Shown here: piece by piece, positions 42,216-50,804 of the stretch
Numbering within the stretch: the stretch's first letter is position 1
How the letters are laid out: every line of letters starts with the position of its first letter
Source: an uncultured bacterium
GTDB lineage: Bacteria; UBP6; UBA1177; JAKLFG01
Reading direction: 5' to 3'
Length of the DNA: 51,606 bases
Assembly (NCBI GenBank): GCA_937871295.1
Contig: CALMRE010000167.1
Location: 1-51,606 of the forward strand
The notes under the pieces: generated by a model
What the model saw: the letters and a program-made list of their open reading frames with translations, nothing else
Told to the model about the DNA's origin: nothing
Databases searched by the model: none
Program-made: the position numbers and the translations under genes

Positions 42216-42955
42216 CCCGCCCGTTCCGTGCCGACATCGAAGAAGCGGCGCACGCGGAAATCGTCGGTCCGCATCGCTTCGTCGAGCGTGCCGAGGAACG
42301 CGACCCCGCCGTCGGCCAGCATCAGCACTTTCTGGGCGCTCCGCCGTATCGACAGCAGTTCGTGCGTGACGGTGAAGAAGGTGATCCCCATCTGCTCGTT
42401 GAGCCGGATGAACAGCAGATCGAGTTCGCGGGTGGTCACCGGATCGAGTCCCGCCTGCGGTTCGTCGAAGAAAATGATCTCGGGGTCGAGCACCATCGCC
42501 CGGGCCAGCGCGCCGCGCTTCTTCATGCCGCCCGAGAGTTCCTGCGGTATCTTCTCGCGGTGTTCGTAGAGATTGACCATCGACAGCTTCTCGCCGGCGA
42601 TGTCACGGGCGTCGGCGTCGGAGAAACGGGGAAAATGCATCTTTATCGGGAGCATCACATTCTCTTCGAGCGTCATCGAGTTGAGGAGCGCCGAACTCTG
42701 ATACAGTATGCCGATACGCCGGTAGAAAGCGGTATCCTCCGGCAACGGATGTATGATCTCATCCCCCGCGAAGAATATCTTTCCCGCAGACGGCGGATTG
42801 AGCCCGACGATCGCTTTGAGGAGCGTCGATTTGCCGCATCCCGAGGTGCCGAGCACCACGAACCGCTCCCCCCGCCCGATGGTGAAATTCACCGCGGACA
42901 GGATCACCGTATCGCCGTACCCGACCGTCAGATTTTCGACCGCAAGCAGTGACAT
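42212..42955 (-). CDS. MlaF-like ABC transporter ATPase
   Basis: The 247-residue ATPase has Walker A GTSGCGKST (36-44), the signature LSGGMKKR and Walker B IIFFDEPQAGLDP, and is closest in pattern to MlaF/Ttg2A subunits of phospholipid-transport systems (GMKKR is typical). The ATG at 42955 was chosen for GGGAGG 7 bases upstream; a longer frame lacks a ribosome site and crosses the promoter. No MlaE-like permease or MlaD-like protein is in the window, so the partner is elsewhere or the protein has another role. It is the first gene of an operon with the diguanylate cyclase. Confidence 0.85.
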   Translation of the reverse strand: MSLLAVENLTVGYGDTVILSAVNFTIGRGERFVVLGTSGCGKSTLLKAIVGLNPPSAGKIFFAGDEIIHPLPEDTAFYRRIGILYQSSALLNSMTLEENVMLPIKMHFPRFSDADARDIAGEKLSMVNLYEHREKIPQELSGGMKKRGALARAMVLDPEIIFFDEPQAGLDPVTTRELDLLFIRLNEQMGITFFTVTHELLSIRRSAQKVLMLADGGVAFLGTLDEAMRTDDFRVRRFFDVGTERAG

Positions 42956-42974
42956 AGCGCCACCTCCCGCCGCC

Positions 42975-43003
42975 ATTCTACACAGTTTGGATATTTTTGC
43001 CAA
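42975..43003 (-). promoter_or_regulatory. promoter of the ABC ATPase/diguanylate cyclase operon
   Basis: Minus strand: TTGGCA (43003-42998), 17 bases, TAGAAT (42980-42975). Confidence 0.6.
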
Positions 43004-43039
43004 TAATTGAGGGAGCGCCGCACATCAGCCACAAATAAC

Positions 43040-43067
43040 TTGACCATCCGACCCGCATACTTATGAT
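43040..43067 (+). promoter_or_regulatory. promoter of prfC
   Basis: TTGACC (43040-43045), 16 bases, TATGAT (43062-43067). It overlaps the upstream in-frame ATGs at 43063 and 43066, which supports the later start at 43105. Confidence 0.6.
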
Positions 43068-43104
43068 GCCTTCGATCTTTATTCGGGACGATGCCGGAAC
43101 GCCC

Positions 43105-44700
43105 ATGACCACACTGCACGAAGAGATCGGCAAGCGGAAGACCTTCGCGATCATCAGCCATCCCGACGCGGGAAAAACGACCCTCACCGAAAAACTCCTC
43201 CTCTTCGGCGGGCAGATACAGACCGCCGGCGCGGTCAAGTCGAACAAGATAACCAAATCGACCACCTCCGATTTCATGGCAATAGAGAAACAGCGCGGCA
43301 TATCGGTGGCCACTTCGGTCATGAGCTTCGAATACCGCGACCTCAAGATAAACATCCTCGACACGCCGGGACACAAGGATTTCGCCGAAGACACCTACCG
43401 CACCCTCACCGCGGTCGACAGCGTCATTCTGGTCATCGACTCGGTCAAGGGGGTCGAGGCGCAGACCGAACGGCTGATGGAGGTGTGCCGAATGCGCAGA
43501 ACGCCGGTCATCGTCTTCATCAACAAACTTGACCGCGAAGGTCAGGATCCCTTCGAACTGCTCGACGAGATCGAGGCGAAACTCGCCATCCGGGTCACGC
43601 CGCTTTCGTGGCCGATAAGCCGCGGCCGGACCTTCAAGGGGGTCTACAACCGCTTTGAGCACCGGCTGAATCTCTTCCGTCCCAACAGCGAACGGGTCGA
43701 GAAGGATATCGTGCAGATAGAGGACCTCGCCTCGCCGCTGCTGGACGAACAGATCGACACCTTCGCCGCGAAACTGCGCGAGGACATAACACTGATAGAC
43801 GGCGTGTACGACCGGTTCGACACCGGGGCCTACCTGACGGGCGATATCGCGCCGGTCTTCTTCGGGAGCGCCGTCAACAACTTCGGCATCCGCGAACTGC
43901 TCGACGCCTTCTGCCGGATAGCGCCGGTGCCGCGGCCCCGTATGACCGACACCCGCCTGATCAACCCCGATGAGGCGGCATTCAGCGGCTTCGTGTTCAA
44001 GATACACGCCAATCTCGATCCCAAGCATCGCAACCGCATGGTCTTCGTCCGGGTGTGCTCCGGCACCTTTGAACGGAGCAAATACTACCACCATGTGCGG
44101 CTGGACAAGGAGCTTCGCTTCTCCGCGCCGGTCAGTTTCATCGGCCAGAAGAAAGAGACCATCGACGAAGCCTATCCGGGCGATGTGGTCGGGATATTCG
44201 ATGTCGGGAACTTCAAGATCGGCGACACCCTGACCGAGGGGGAACGGTTCAATTTTCAGGGGATACCCGCCTTCAGCCCCGAGATATTCCGCCTGCTCAC
44301 CAACAAGTCGTTCGAGAAGGTCAAACAACTCGAAAAGGGACTACAGCAACTCACCGACGAAGGGGTCGCGCAACTGTTCGTTCAGGATCAGGGACGCCGC
44401 AAGATCGTCGGCACCGTCGGCCAGCTCCAGTTCGAAGTGCTTCAGTACCGGCTGGAACATGAATACGGCGCGCTGTGCGAATTCGTCCCTTTGTCGTTCA
44501 CCAAGGCCTGCTGGCTGACCGCGAAGGACCAGAAGAAACTCGACGAATTCTGCCGCTACCGCAGTACCGCGATCGCCACCGACAAAGACGGCAACATCGT
44601 TTTCTTCGCTGATTCCGATTATATGCTCAACCATCACCGCGCAGAAAATCCCGATATCGAGTTCCATACCACCTCCGAATTCAAACGCGCGGCGGGATGA
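43105..44700 (+). CDS. prfC: peptide chain release factor 3
   Basis: RF3 is the GTPase that recycles RF1 and RF2 from the ribosome after termination. The 531-residue protein has G1 [14 protein letters not shown]3 DTPGHKDF, G4 NKLDRE and the RF3-specific start [15 protein letters not shown]. Length is normal (about 530) when the ATG at 43105 is used. The alternative ATG at 43063 falls in the -10 of the promoter. Together with prfB at 5169 the window holds two of the three release factors. A RAYT element lies 20 bases after its stop. Confidence 0.96.
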   Translation: MTTLHEEIGKRKTFAIISHPDAGKTTLTEKLLLFGGQIQTAGAVKSNKITKSTTSDFMAIEKQRGISVATSVMSFEYRDLKINILDTPGHKDFAEDTYRTLTAVDSVILVIDSVKGVEAQTERLMEVCRMRRTPVIVFINKLDREGQDPFELLDEIEAKLAIRVTPLSWPISRGRTFKGVYNRFEHRLNLFRPNSERVEKDIVQIEDLASPLLDEQIDTFAAKLREDITLIDGVYDRFDTGAYLTGDIAPVFFGSAVNNFGIRELLDAFCRIAPVPRPRMTDTRLINPDEAAFSGFVFKIHANLDPKHRNRMVFVRVCSGTFERSKYYHHVRLDKELRFSAPVSFIGQKKETIDEAYPGDVVGIFDVGNFKIGDTLTEGERFNFQGIPAFSPEIFRLLTNKSFEKVKQLEKGLQQLTDEGVAQLFVQDQGRRKIVGTVGQLQFEVLQYRLEHEYGALCEFVPLSFTKACWLTAKDQKKLDEFCRYRSTAIATDKDGNIVFFADSDYMLNHHRAENPDIEFHTTSEFKRAAG

Positions 44701-44719
44701 GCCGGGGCAAAAGAACTTT

Positions 44720-44734
44720 GGGGTCAGGGCGTTT
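44720..44734 (+). repeat. left inverted repeat of the RAYT element
   Basis: GGGGTCAGGGCGTTT, a perfect inverse of 45749-45763. Confidence 0.75.
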
Positions 44735-44746
44735 ATAGTAAAGTTA

Positions 44747-44775
44747 TTGACAAGCGCTTTTCTCTTTGGTAACTT
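44747..44775 (+). promoter_or_regulatory. promoter of the transposase gene
   Basis: TTGACA (44747-44752), 17 bases, TAACTT (44770-44775); start codon at 44804. Confidence 0.5.
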
Positions 44776-44803
44776 TCCCTGAACCGCTGAACGGAGGTGT
44801 CCC

Positions 44804-45739
44804 ATGGCCCGCCCCCTGCGCATCGCCTACCCCGGCGCCATCTACCATGTCATCAATCGCGGACACCGCCGCGACCCCATCTTCACCTGCGACGACGACC
44901 GCCGCGAATTCCTCCGCCGTCTGCTCCTCGCCGTCCGCAAATACCGCCTCATCCTCCACGGCTGGTGCCTCATGCCCAACCACTTCCACCTCCTCCTCGA
45001 AACGCCCGACGCGAACCTCAGCCGCGCGATGCATACCTTCCAGTCGAGTTACGCCAACTGGTTCCGCATCAAGTACCGCCTCGTCGGGAGCGTGTTCCAA
45101 GGCCGTTACAAAGCGGTGCTCGTCGAGAATACCGAATACCTCCTCATGCTCACCGCGTACATCCACCTCAACCCGGTGCGGGCGAAGATCGTCGACCGGC
45201 CGGAGAAGTTCGCGTGGAGTTCTCACCGCATCTATATCGGCACGGCGACCGATGAGATGACCACCACGGCGCGGGTGCTCGCCGAGGCGGGCGGCGTGGA
45301 GAACCTCATCGACATCATGTGGGATCAGGAACTCGAACCGGAGCAGGTCTACGGCAAGTATTCCATCGTCGGCGGCGAAGATTTCTTCTACGAGATGAAG
45401 GAGAAACTCGACACCGGCAAACTGCCCGACCGACAGGCGGTCCCCGATGTGCGCGGCCTCACTGCGGTCAAGCCCGAAGCGATAGCGGCGGCGGTCTGCG
45501 CGGTGACGGGGGCGACGAAGGATGAGTTGCATCACTCCCGTTCGCGCGCCGTAGCCCGGAAGATATTCTTTTACTTACTCAAGCACGATACGACGATGAT
45601 GATCAAGGAAATCGCAACGATAGCGGGAATGAGCCGCGTGGGGATGAGTGGCGTCCTTTCCAAGTTCGAAAAGGTGCTGGCGGCCGATAGACGGTTGAGG
45701 CAGGTCATTGAGAAGGTGCGGCAATCGTACCGGCATTAA
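44804..45739 (+). CDS. REP-associated tyrosine transposase (Y1_Tnp family)
   Basis: The 311-residue protein belongs to the single-strand HUH transposases of the RAYT group. The start YPGAIYHVINRG, the HUH metal motif MPNHFHLLLE (about 62-71) and the helix with the likely catalytic Tyr (SSYANWFRIKY, about 85-95) are present. The C-terminal third has a DnaA-like or helix-turn-helix region (IKEIATIAGMSRVGMSGVLS), a common fusion in this group. Length is normal for the larger subgroup and no frameshift is seen, so it may be active. GGAGGT precedes the ATG. RAYTs usually move or maintain short palindromic repeats. Confidence 0.92.
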   Translation: MARPLRIAYPGAIYHVINRGHRRDPIFTCDDDRREFLRRLLLAVRKYRLILHGWCLMPNHFHLLLETPDANLSRAMHTFQSSYANWFRIKYRLVGSVFQGRYKAVLVENTEYLLMLTAYIHLNPVRAKIVDRPEKFAWSSHRIYIGTATDEMTTTARVLAEAGGVENLIDIMWDQELEPEQVYGKYSIVGGEDFFYEMKEKLDTGKLPDRQAVPDVRGLTAVKPEAIAAAVCAVTGATKDELHHSRSRAVARKIFFYLLKHDTTMMIKEIATIAGMSRVGMSGVLSKFEKVLAADRRLRQVIEKVRQSYRH

Positions 45740-45748
45740 CTATACAAG

Positions 45749-45763
45749 AAACGCCCTGACCCC
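45749..45763 (-). repeat. right inverted repeat of the RAYT element
   Basis: AAACGCCCTGACCCC, the perfect inverse of 44720-44734, starting 10 bases after the transposase stop. Confidence 0.75.
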
Positions 45764-45778
45764 TGATGACGAAATATT

Positions 45779-45806
45779 TTGACAGGTCGACACAAAAACC
45801 TATAAT
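45779..45806 (+). promoter_or_regulatory. consensus promoter of the cysteine-rich lipoprotein gene
   Basis: Perfect TTGACA (45779-45784), 16 bases, perfect TATAAT (45801-45806). It begins 16 bases outside the right repeat of the RAYT element. Confidence 0.8.
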
Positions 45807-45853
45807 TCGGATTCGACAGAGAGGGTATAGGTTAACAGTTCAGGGAGCGGATC

Positions 45854-46843
45854 ATGAGAGTGACTATTCTTTCCCTTGTCGCGCTGACGGCGATCCTCCT
45901 TCTCTCCATCCCCTCGTGTGGAGAAGATGAGGTGGAAGGTTGTCCCGCAGTGGGGCAGATCGACTGTAACGGGTCAATATTGCAGGAATGCACCGCCGTA
46001 GGGTGGCTCTTTCTTTCCGACTGCGCCGCGAACAATATGCGCTGTACCCGTCCACAAAGCGGGCCGGCCGCCTGCGTGCCCATGGTCTGCGGCGACGGCT
46101 ATGTCGACACGCCTATCGGCGAAGTGTGCGACGGCGACTGGAAACCGTGCGTCGAGATAGATCCGAATCTCTACAGCAGCGGCGAAGTCATCTGCGCGTA
46201 CGACTGCTCTCAATATATAACGAACGGCTGCGGACTCAAGGCCGATTGCGGTAACGGCGAAGTGGGAGTGGGCGAGGTTTGCGACGGTGGCCAGCGTTTG
46301 TGCAAAACGATCCTCAATGAGGACCAGCTTCCCCTTTATGAAGGCGGCGTGGCCGCATGTTTGAGCGACTGTTCCGGTTATGATAGTTCCACCTGTCTGT
46401 CTCCCTGTCCCGACGACAATAAGTTCTGTCTCCAACACAACGGCAGGAAATGGTCCAGTCTGGTCACAGCCGGCTCCTTAAACGAACTCGATACGCTCTG
46501 TCAGTCGATGGGCGGTCGTCTGCCGACCATATCGGAACTTCGCTCTATCATTCATTCTTGCCCCGTCCTCGAACCAGGCGGCGGCTGTCCCATCAGCGAA
46601 ACCTGTACGACCGACGATTGCTGGACCACCGAATGTACCGAAGGGTGCTATGACGACGAGGGGCTCCTCGCCTCATTTTCGGCCTTCGGCGATTATGGAG
46701 ATCTCCTATCGTCCACTTGGCGTAGCCAGACAGGCCACATCTGGGCAGTCTTTTTCCGGAGTTTTGTCGAAGGCGCCGAGGTTACTATAGGAGCCCAATC
46801 AACCTATGACCCGATGGGATTAGAAGCCCGCTGTACCCAGTGA
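45854..46843 (+). CDS. cysteine-rich lipoprotein with DUF1566-like domain
   Basis: The 329-residue product has a lipobox (SIPSC, Cys22). A first Cys-rich module follows (CPAVGQIDCNG, ECTAVGWLFLSDC), then two tandem copies of the CGxG...GEVCDG...C...C module (about 78-125 and 131-180) also found once in the protein at 21344-22846. The C-terminal part (about 195-329) is DUF1566-like, with GGRLPTISELRSIIHSC where the longer protein has DWRLPTIDEL. There are about 30 cysteines in all, presumably in disulfides. It stands alone behind a perfect promoter. A surface-binding role is inferred; the function is unknown. Confidence 0.8.
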   Translation: MRVTILSLVALTAILLLSIPSCGEDEVEGCPAVGQIDCNGSILQECTAVGWLFLSDCAANNMRCTRPQSGPAACVPMVCGDGYVDTPIGEVCDGDWKPCVEIDPNLYSSGEVICAYDCSQYITNGCGLKADCGNGEVGVGEVCDGGQRLCKTILNEDQLPLYEGGVAACLSDCSGYDSSTCLSPCPDDNKFCLQHNGRKWSSLVTAGSLNELDTLCQSMGGRLPTISELRSIIHSCPVLEPGGGCPISETCTTDDCWTTECTEGCYDDEGLLASFSAFGDYGDLLSSTWRSQTGHIWAVFFRSFVEGAEVTIGAQSTYDPMGLEARCTQ

Positions 46844-47012
46844 CCACTCTTTGTTTTTTGACATCCGCAGGGTAGGGAATTACATATGGCGTAACGAGTG
46901 TCGGTGCGCATTCTCGCAACTTCCCCCATTCTCGGGCGCCATTTTAACCGTATCGGCCAATTTTTGCAAATCATTCCCTCTTTTCATCATCAGGTATGCG
47001 GACCCGCTATCC

Positions 47013-47039
47013 TTGACTTTGGCCCGCCTTGCTTATAAG
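47013..47039 (+). promoter_or_regulatory. promoter of hsp20-lon
   Basis: TTGACT (47013-47018), 15-base spacer, TATAAG (47034-47039). No CIRCE element and no clear sigma-32 -10 are seen. The rest of the 228-base gap from 46844 shows nothing else recognisable. Confidence 0.45.
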
Positions 47040-47071
47040 GTATTCCGTTAAAATGTTCGGGCGGTTAGACC

Positions 47072-47512
47072 ATGAGCGAAAGCGGAACTCCCCATTTCAA
47101 GTCCATCAAACTCTATAACAACCTGAAATCAGAGGTTGATCGTCTTATCGATGCCCTTCTGACGCCGATGAACCGCGAACCGGAGGAGGATATCAACTTC
47201 CCGTTCGACATGTACATCGAGAACGACGAAGTGGTCATCGAGGTCGAGATGCCGGGGCTCGAAAAAGAGCAGGTCCACATCGAGGGGATCGACAAGTTCC
47301 TTGAGATAAGCGGCGAAAAAGACACCATAAAACGGAAATACAAGTGCTGTATCGGACTGGAGCGCACCAACGGGAAATACAAGAAACTCATCTACATCGA
47401 GCGCTCGGTCAATATGCAGGCCGCGACGGCCGAACTTGAGGACGGCGTTCTGACCATCCGTCTGCCGCTGGTCGAAGAGAAGCGCGGCAAGAAGATCATC
47501 AACATCGGCTGA
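47072..47512 (+). CDS. small heat shock protein, Hsp20/alpha-crystallin family
   Basis: An ATP-independent holdase that keeps damaged proteins soluble. The 146-residue protein has the alpha-crystallin domain (about 42-138): FDMYIENDEVVIEVEMPGL, the conserved inner strands, ELEDGVLTIRLPL and a short C-terminal IxI-like tail (KIINIG). The ribosome site is weak. It is 10 bases ahead of lon, so one operon joins a holdase to the protease that removes damaged protein, which fits a stress-response unit. Confidence 0.93.
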   Translation: MSESGTPHFKSIKLYNNLKSEVDRLIDALLTPMNREPEEDINFPFDMYIENDEVVIEVEMPGLEKEQVHIEGIDKFLEISGEKDTIKRKYKCCIGLERTNGKYKKLIYIERSVNMQAATAELEDGVLTIRLPLVEEKRGKKIINIG

Positions 47513-47522
47513 GGACACCCAT

Positions 47523-49886
47523 ATGGAACAAGGAACTCCCCCCATCCGCCCCGACCAGATAAAGATACCGCCGCGCCTGCCGGTGCTTGCGCTCAAGGAC
47601 TCGGTCCTCTTCCCCTTCATGATCATGCCGGTCTTCGTGAGCCGCGATTTCTCGATAGCGAGCGTCAATCAGGCGATATCGTCCGAACGGCTGCTGTTCG
47701 TGACGGCGCAGAAGAAACTCGAAGAGGAGGCGATCTCGCTCGAAACGGTCTACGAGGTCGGCTGTGTCGCGTCGATACTCAAGATGCAGAAGCTCTTCGA
47801 CGGCCGCATCAAACTGCTCATTCAGGGCGTTCAGAAGGCGGAGATACAGGAGATCACGAAGGACCAGACCGAGAACTGTTACTACGCCTCCATCGAACCG
47901 ATCATCGAGGTACAGTCGCCCGAGGCGACGGTGCGGATAGAGGCGCTGGTCAAAAATGTGCGCGACGGACTCGACAAACTCACCAACCTCGGCGACAAGA
48001 ACTTCCCCCCCGACATCGTGGCGATCCTCAACAGCGTCACCGATCCGGCGCGTCTGGCCGAACTGGTGGTCAGCCACCTGTCGAACTCCATCGAGATATC
48101 GCAGCGGGTGCTCGAGGAGAACGATGTCCTCAGCAAACTGGCCATCGTCAACGAGTTCATCGAGAAGGAACTGTCGCTCCTCGAGATACAGAACGACATC
48201 CGGTCCAAGGCAAAAGAGCGGATGGGCAAGGCGCAGAAGGAGTACTTCCTCAAAGAGCAGATGAAGCAGATACAGAAGGAGTTGGGGACCGCCGACCCCT
48301 ACAACTATGAACTCGAGGAGTACGCCCAGAAGATAAAGAACAAGAAATTCCCCGAAAATGTACGCGCCGAGGCCGATAAACAACTGACGCGGCTGCGCAG
48401 CATGAATCCGGCGGCCAGCGAGGTGGGCGTCATCAAGACCTATCTCGACACGCTCATCGAACTGCCGTGGGACGACCGCACCGAGGACAACAAGGACCTC
48501 AACAAGGCGCAGACGGTGCTCGAAGAGGACCATTACGGCCTTGAGGATATCAAAGAACGGATCCTTGAATTCCTCGCGGTGCGGCAGGTGAAGGGAAACA
48601 CCAAATCGCCCATCCTCTGCTTCATCGGCCCGCCCGGCGTCGGCAAGACCTCGCTCGGGAAATCGATAGCGCGGGCGCTCGGCCGGAAATTCTACCGGAT
48701 GAGCCTCGGCGGCATGCATGACGAAGCGGAGATACGCGGTCATCGCAGGACCTATGTCGGCGCGATGCCGGGCAAGATACTCGAAGGGATCAAGAACTGC
48801 GGCACCGTCAATCCGGTCTTCATGCTCGACGAGATAGACAAGGTCGGCAAGGATTGGCGCGGCGACCCGTCGTCGGCGCTCCTCGAGGTGCTCGACCCGG
48901 AACAGAACTTCTCGTTCGCCGACAACTACCTCGGCCTTCCCTTCAACCTTTCCGAGGTCTTCTTCATCGCCACCGCGAACTGGGAGGAGACCATCCCGGC
49001 GCCGCTCAAGGACCGGATGGAGACCATCACGCTGGCCGGCTACACCGATCTCGAGAAGATACAGATCGCGCATCGCTACCTCATCCCGCGCCAACTCGAG
49101 AACAACGGACTCACGGCCGACGATCTCAAATTCTCAGACGGGTCGATACTTTTCCTCATCCGCCGCTACACCCGCGAGGCGGGGGTCCGGGAACTGGAAC
49201 GGAAGATCGGCAGTCTCTGCCGCAAGTCGATCACCCTCAAGACCAGCGGCAAAAAACCGCCGAAAAAGGTCACCCCCGAACTCATCGAGAAATATCTCAA
49301 ACTCCCCCCCTTCCCCGAAGAGGAGTTCGTGAAAGAGGAGCGGGTCGGCGTGGCGACCGGCCTCGCGTGGACCATGCACGGCGGCACGACGCTCAAGATC
49401 GAGGTCAACGGCATGGAGGGTACCGGTCAACTCATCCTCACCGGACACCTCGGCGATGTGATGAAGGAGTCGGCCCGCATCGCTCTGTCCTACATCAAGA
49501 GCAACCGCGCCGAATTCGGCCTGCCCAAGGATTTTTCGCTCGAGAAGCGGGATATCCACATCCACTTCCCGGCGGGCGCGGTGCCCAAGGACGGCCCCTC
49601 GGCCGGCATCACGATAACGACCGCCCTCCTGTCGCTCTTCCTCAAAAAGACGGTCAACCCGGCCATCGGGATGACCGGCGAGATAAGCCTGACCGGTAAG
49701 GTGCTCCCCATCGGCGGGCTCAAGGAAAAGATGCTGGCGGCCAAACGCAACGGACTGACCGCCGTCATCGTACCGCAGGACAATCAACCGCTCTACGACA
49801 GCATCCCCGCCGAAATACGCGACGGCATCGGGGTCACCTTCGTCTCCGATTACCGCGAGGTCTTCAAAAAACTCTTTAAGCGTTGA
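47523..49886 (+). CDS. lon: ATP-dependent protease Lon
   Basis: The 787-residue protein has the N-terminal substrate domain (about 15-210), a coiled region, an AAA+ module with Walker A GPPGVGKT (369-376) and Walker B region VFMLDEIDKVG, and the protease domain with the Ser693-Lys736 dyad (PKDGPSAGIT and GGLKEKMLAAKR). The spacing of 43 residues between Ser and Lys is the same as in E. coli. It degrades misfolded and regulatory proteins in the cytoplasm. It lies between hsp20 (10 bases) and thiL (3 bases) in one direction. Confidence 0.98.
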   Translation: MEQGTPPIRPDQIKIPPRLPVLALKDSVLFPFMIMPVFVSRDFSIASVNQAISSERLLFVTAQKKLEEEAISLETVYEVGCVASILKMQKLFDGRIKLLIQGVQKAEIQEITKDQTENCYYASIEPIIEVQSPEATVRIEALVKNVRDGLDKLTNLGDKNFPPDIVAILNSVTDPARLAELVVSHLSNSIEISQRVLEENDVLSKLAIVNEFIEKELSLLEIQNDIRSKAKERMGKAQKEYFLKEQMKQIQKELGTADPYNYELEEYAQKIKNKKFPENVRAEADKQLTRLRSMNPAASEVGVIKTYLDTLIELPWDDRTEDNKDLNKAQTVLEEDHYGLEDIKERILEFLAVRQVKGNTKSPILCFIGPPGVGKTSLGKSIARALGRKFYRMSLGGMHDEAEIRGHRRTYVGAMPGKILEGIKNCGTVNPVFMLDEIDKVGKDWRGDPSSALLEVLDPEQNFSFADNYLGLPFNLSEVFFIATANWEETIPAPLKDRMETITLAGYTDLEKIQIAHRYLIPRQLENNGLTADDLKFSDGSILFLIRRYTREAGVRELERKIGSLCRKSITLKTSGKKPPKKVTPELIEKYLKLPPFPEEEFVKEERVGVATGLAWTMHGGTTLKIEVNGMEGTGQLILTGHLGDVMKESARIALSYIKSNRAEFGLPKDFSLEKRDIHIHFPAGAVPKDGPSAGITITTALLSLFLKKTVNPAIGMTGEISLTGKVLPIGGLKEKMLAAKRNGLTAVIVPQDNQPLYDSIPAEIRDGIGVTFVSDYREVFKKLFKR

Positions 49887-49889
49887 CCC

Positions 49890-50804
49890 ATGCTCGACAA
49901 CCGCGAATGGGCCATCATCCGTGAACTGATGCCGCTCGACGATCCCGCGCATCCCTTCATCGGCGACGACTGCGCCGTGTGGCGCGAAAAAGGACTGCTC
50001 GTCACCACCGACCACATGGCCGAAGGGGTCCATTTCGACCTTTCCTTCATGCCGCCCGACGCCGTCGGCTGGCGGCTCATGGCGGCCAATGCGAGCGACA
50101 TTCTCGCGATGGGATCGCGGCCGAGCCACTTCACGCTCAACCTTGCCTTCCCCGCCGACCGGCAGGAGGCGGCGCGCGGCATCATCGCCGGCATCACTCG
50201 CTTCGCCAAAACGCACGGGCTGACCTGCATCGGCGGCGACACCACCGGCGGGACCACGTTCTTCATCGGCGCGACGATGTTCGGCACGCCGCCCGAAAGA
50301 GCGCTCCTCCGTTCCGGCGCCCGTCCCGGCGACCGGATATATATCGCCGGCGAACCGGGGCTATCGAAGGCGGGCCTGCTGCGCCTGCAACGCGGGCTGA
50401 ACGACGATAACGCGGCAAAACAGCGGTTCCTCTATCCCGATCCCTTCACCCATGCGCCGCTCACCGGCACCCTGAACGCCGCGATAGACCTGAGCGATTC
50501 GCTCGTGACGGAACTCACGCTCCTTGCCAACGCAAGCGATGTCTCGATGGAACTGGCGGCCGAACGGATACCGCTCCACCCGCTGGTCGCTCAGACGGCC
50601 CGCGAACTGGGCCTACCGCTTACCGACCTTCTGCTCACCGGCGGCGAGGAGTTCTTTCTGATAGTTACCGCCCCCGGCGCGCTGCCGGGATGGCATGAGA
50701 TAGGTCTGGTCACCGAACGGAGAACCGATGCGCTTACGATCCGCGACAACGGCGTGCCTGTTGATCCTGCTCGCCTCCCTGTGTGGGACCATTTCGGCCG
50801 CTGA
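49890..50804 (+). CDS. thiL: thiamine-monophosphate kinase
   Basis: ThiL adds the last phosphate to make thiamine diphosphate. The 304-residue protein has FIGDDCAVW with the metal-binding Asp pair, LVTTDHMAEGVHFD, the AANASDILAMGSRP helix, the CIGGDTTGG turn and the late GGEEFFLIVT strand, in the right order for the PurM-like fold. It starts 3 bases after lon with no separate promoter. No TPP riboswitch is seen. Its 3' end overlaps the next gene by 77 bases in another frame. Confidence 0.95.
   Translation: MLDNREWAIIRELMPLDDPAHPFIGDDCAVWREKGLLVTTDHMAEGVHFDLSFMPPDAVGWRLMAANASDILAMGSRPSHFTLNLAFPADRQEAARGIIAGITRFAKTHGLTCIGGDTTGGTTFFIGATMFGTPPERALLRSGARPGDRIYIAGEPGLSKAGLLRLQRGLNDDNAAKQRFLYPDPFTHAPLTGTLNAAIDLSDSLVTELTLLANASDVSMELAAERIPLHPLVAQTARELGLPLTDLLLTGGEEFFLIVTAPGALPGWHEIGLVTERRTDALTIRDNGVPVDPARLPVWDHFGR

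Larger units (their letters stand above)
44720..45763 (+). mobile_element. RAYT (Y1_Tnp) element with terminal inverted repeats
   Basis: The transposase gene is flanked by perfect 15-bp inverted repeats, GGGGTCAGGGCGTTT at 44720-44734 and its complement at 45749-45763. The repeats have a GGGGTCAGG core as seen at many Y1 transposase genes. Partial similarity continues inward (ATAGT). It sits between prfC and a lipoprotein gene without breaking either. Confidence 0.7.

Noticed and set aside
46844-47071. CIRCE or sigma-32 promoter upstream of hsp20
   Set aside because: The TTAGCACTC-N9-GAGTGCTAA pattern is absent and the only clear promoter elements are of sigma70 type.
49870-49900. TPP riboswitch ahead of thiL
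   Set aside because: thiL begins three bases after lon, leaving no room, and no conserved TPP-aptamer sequence is visible.
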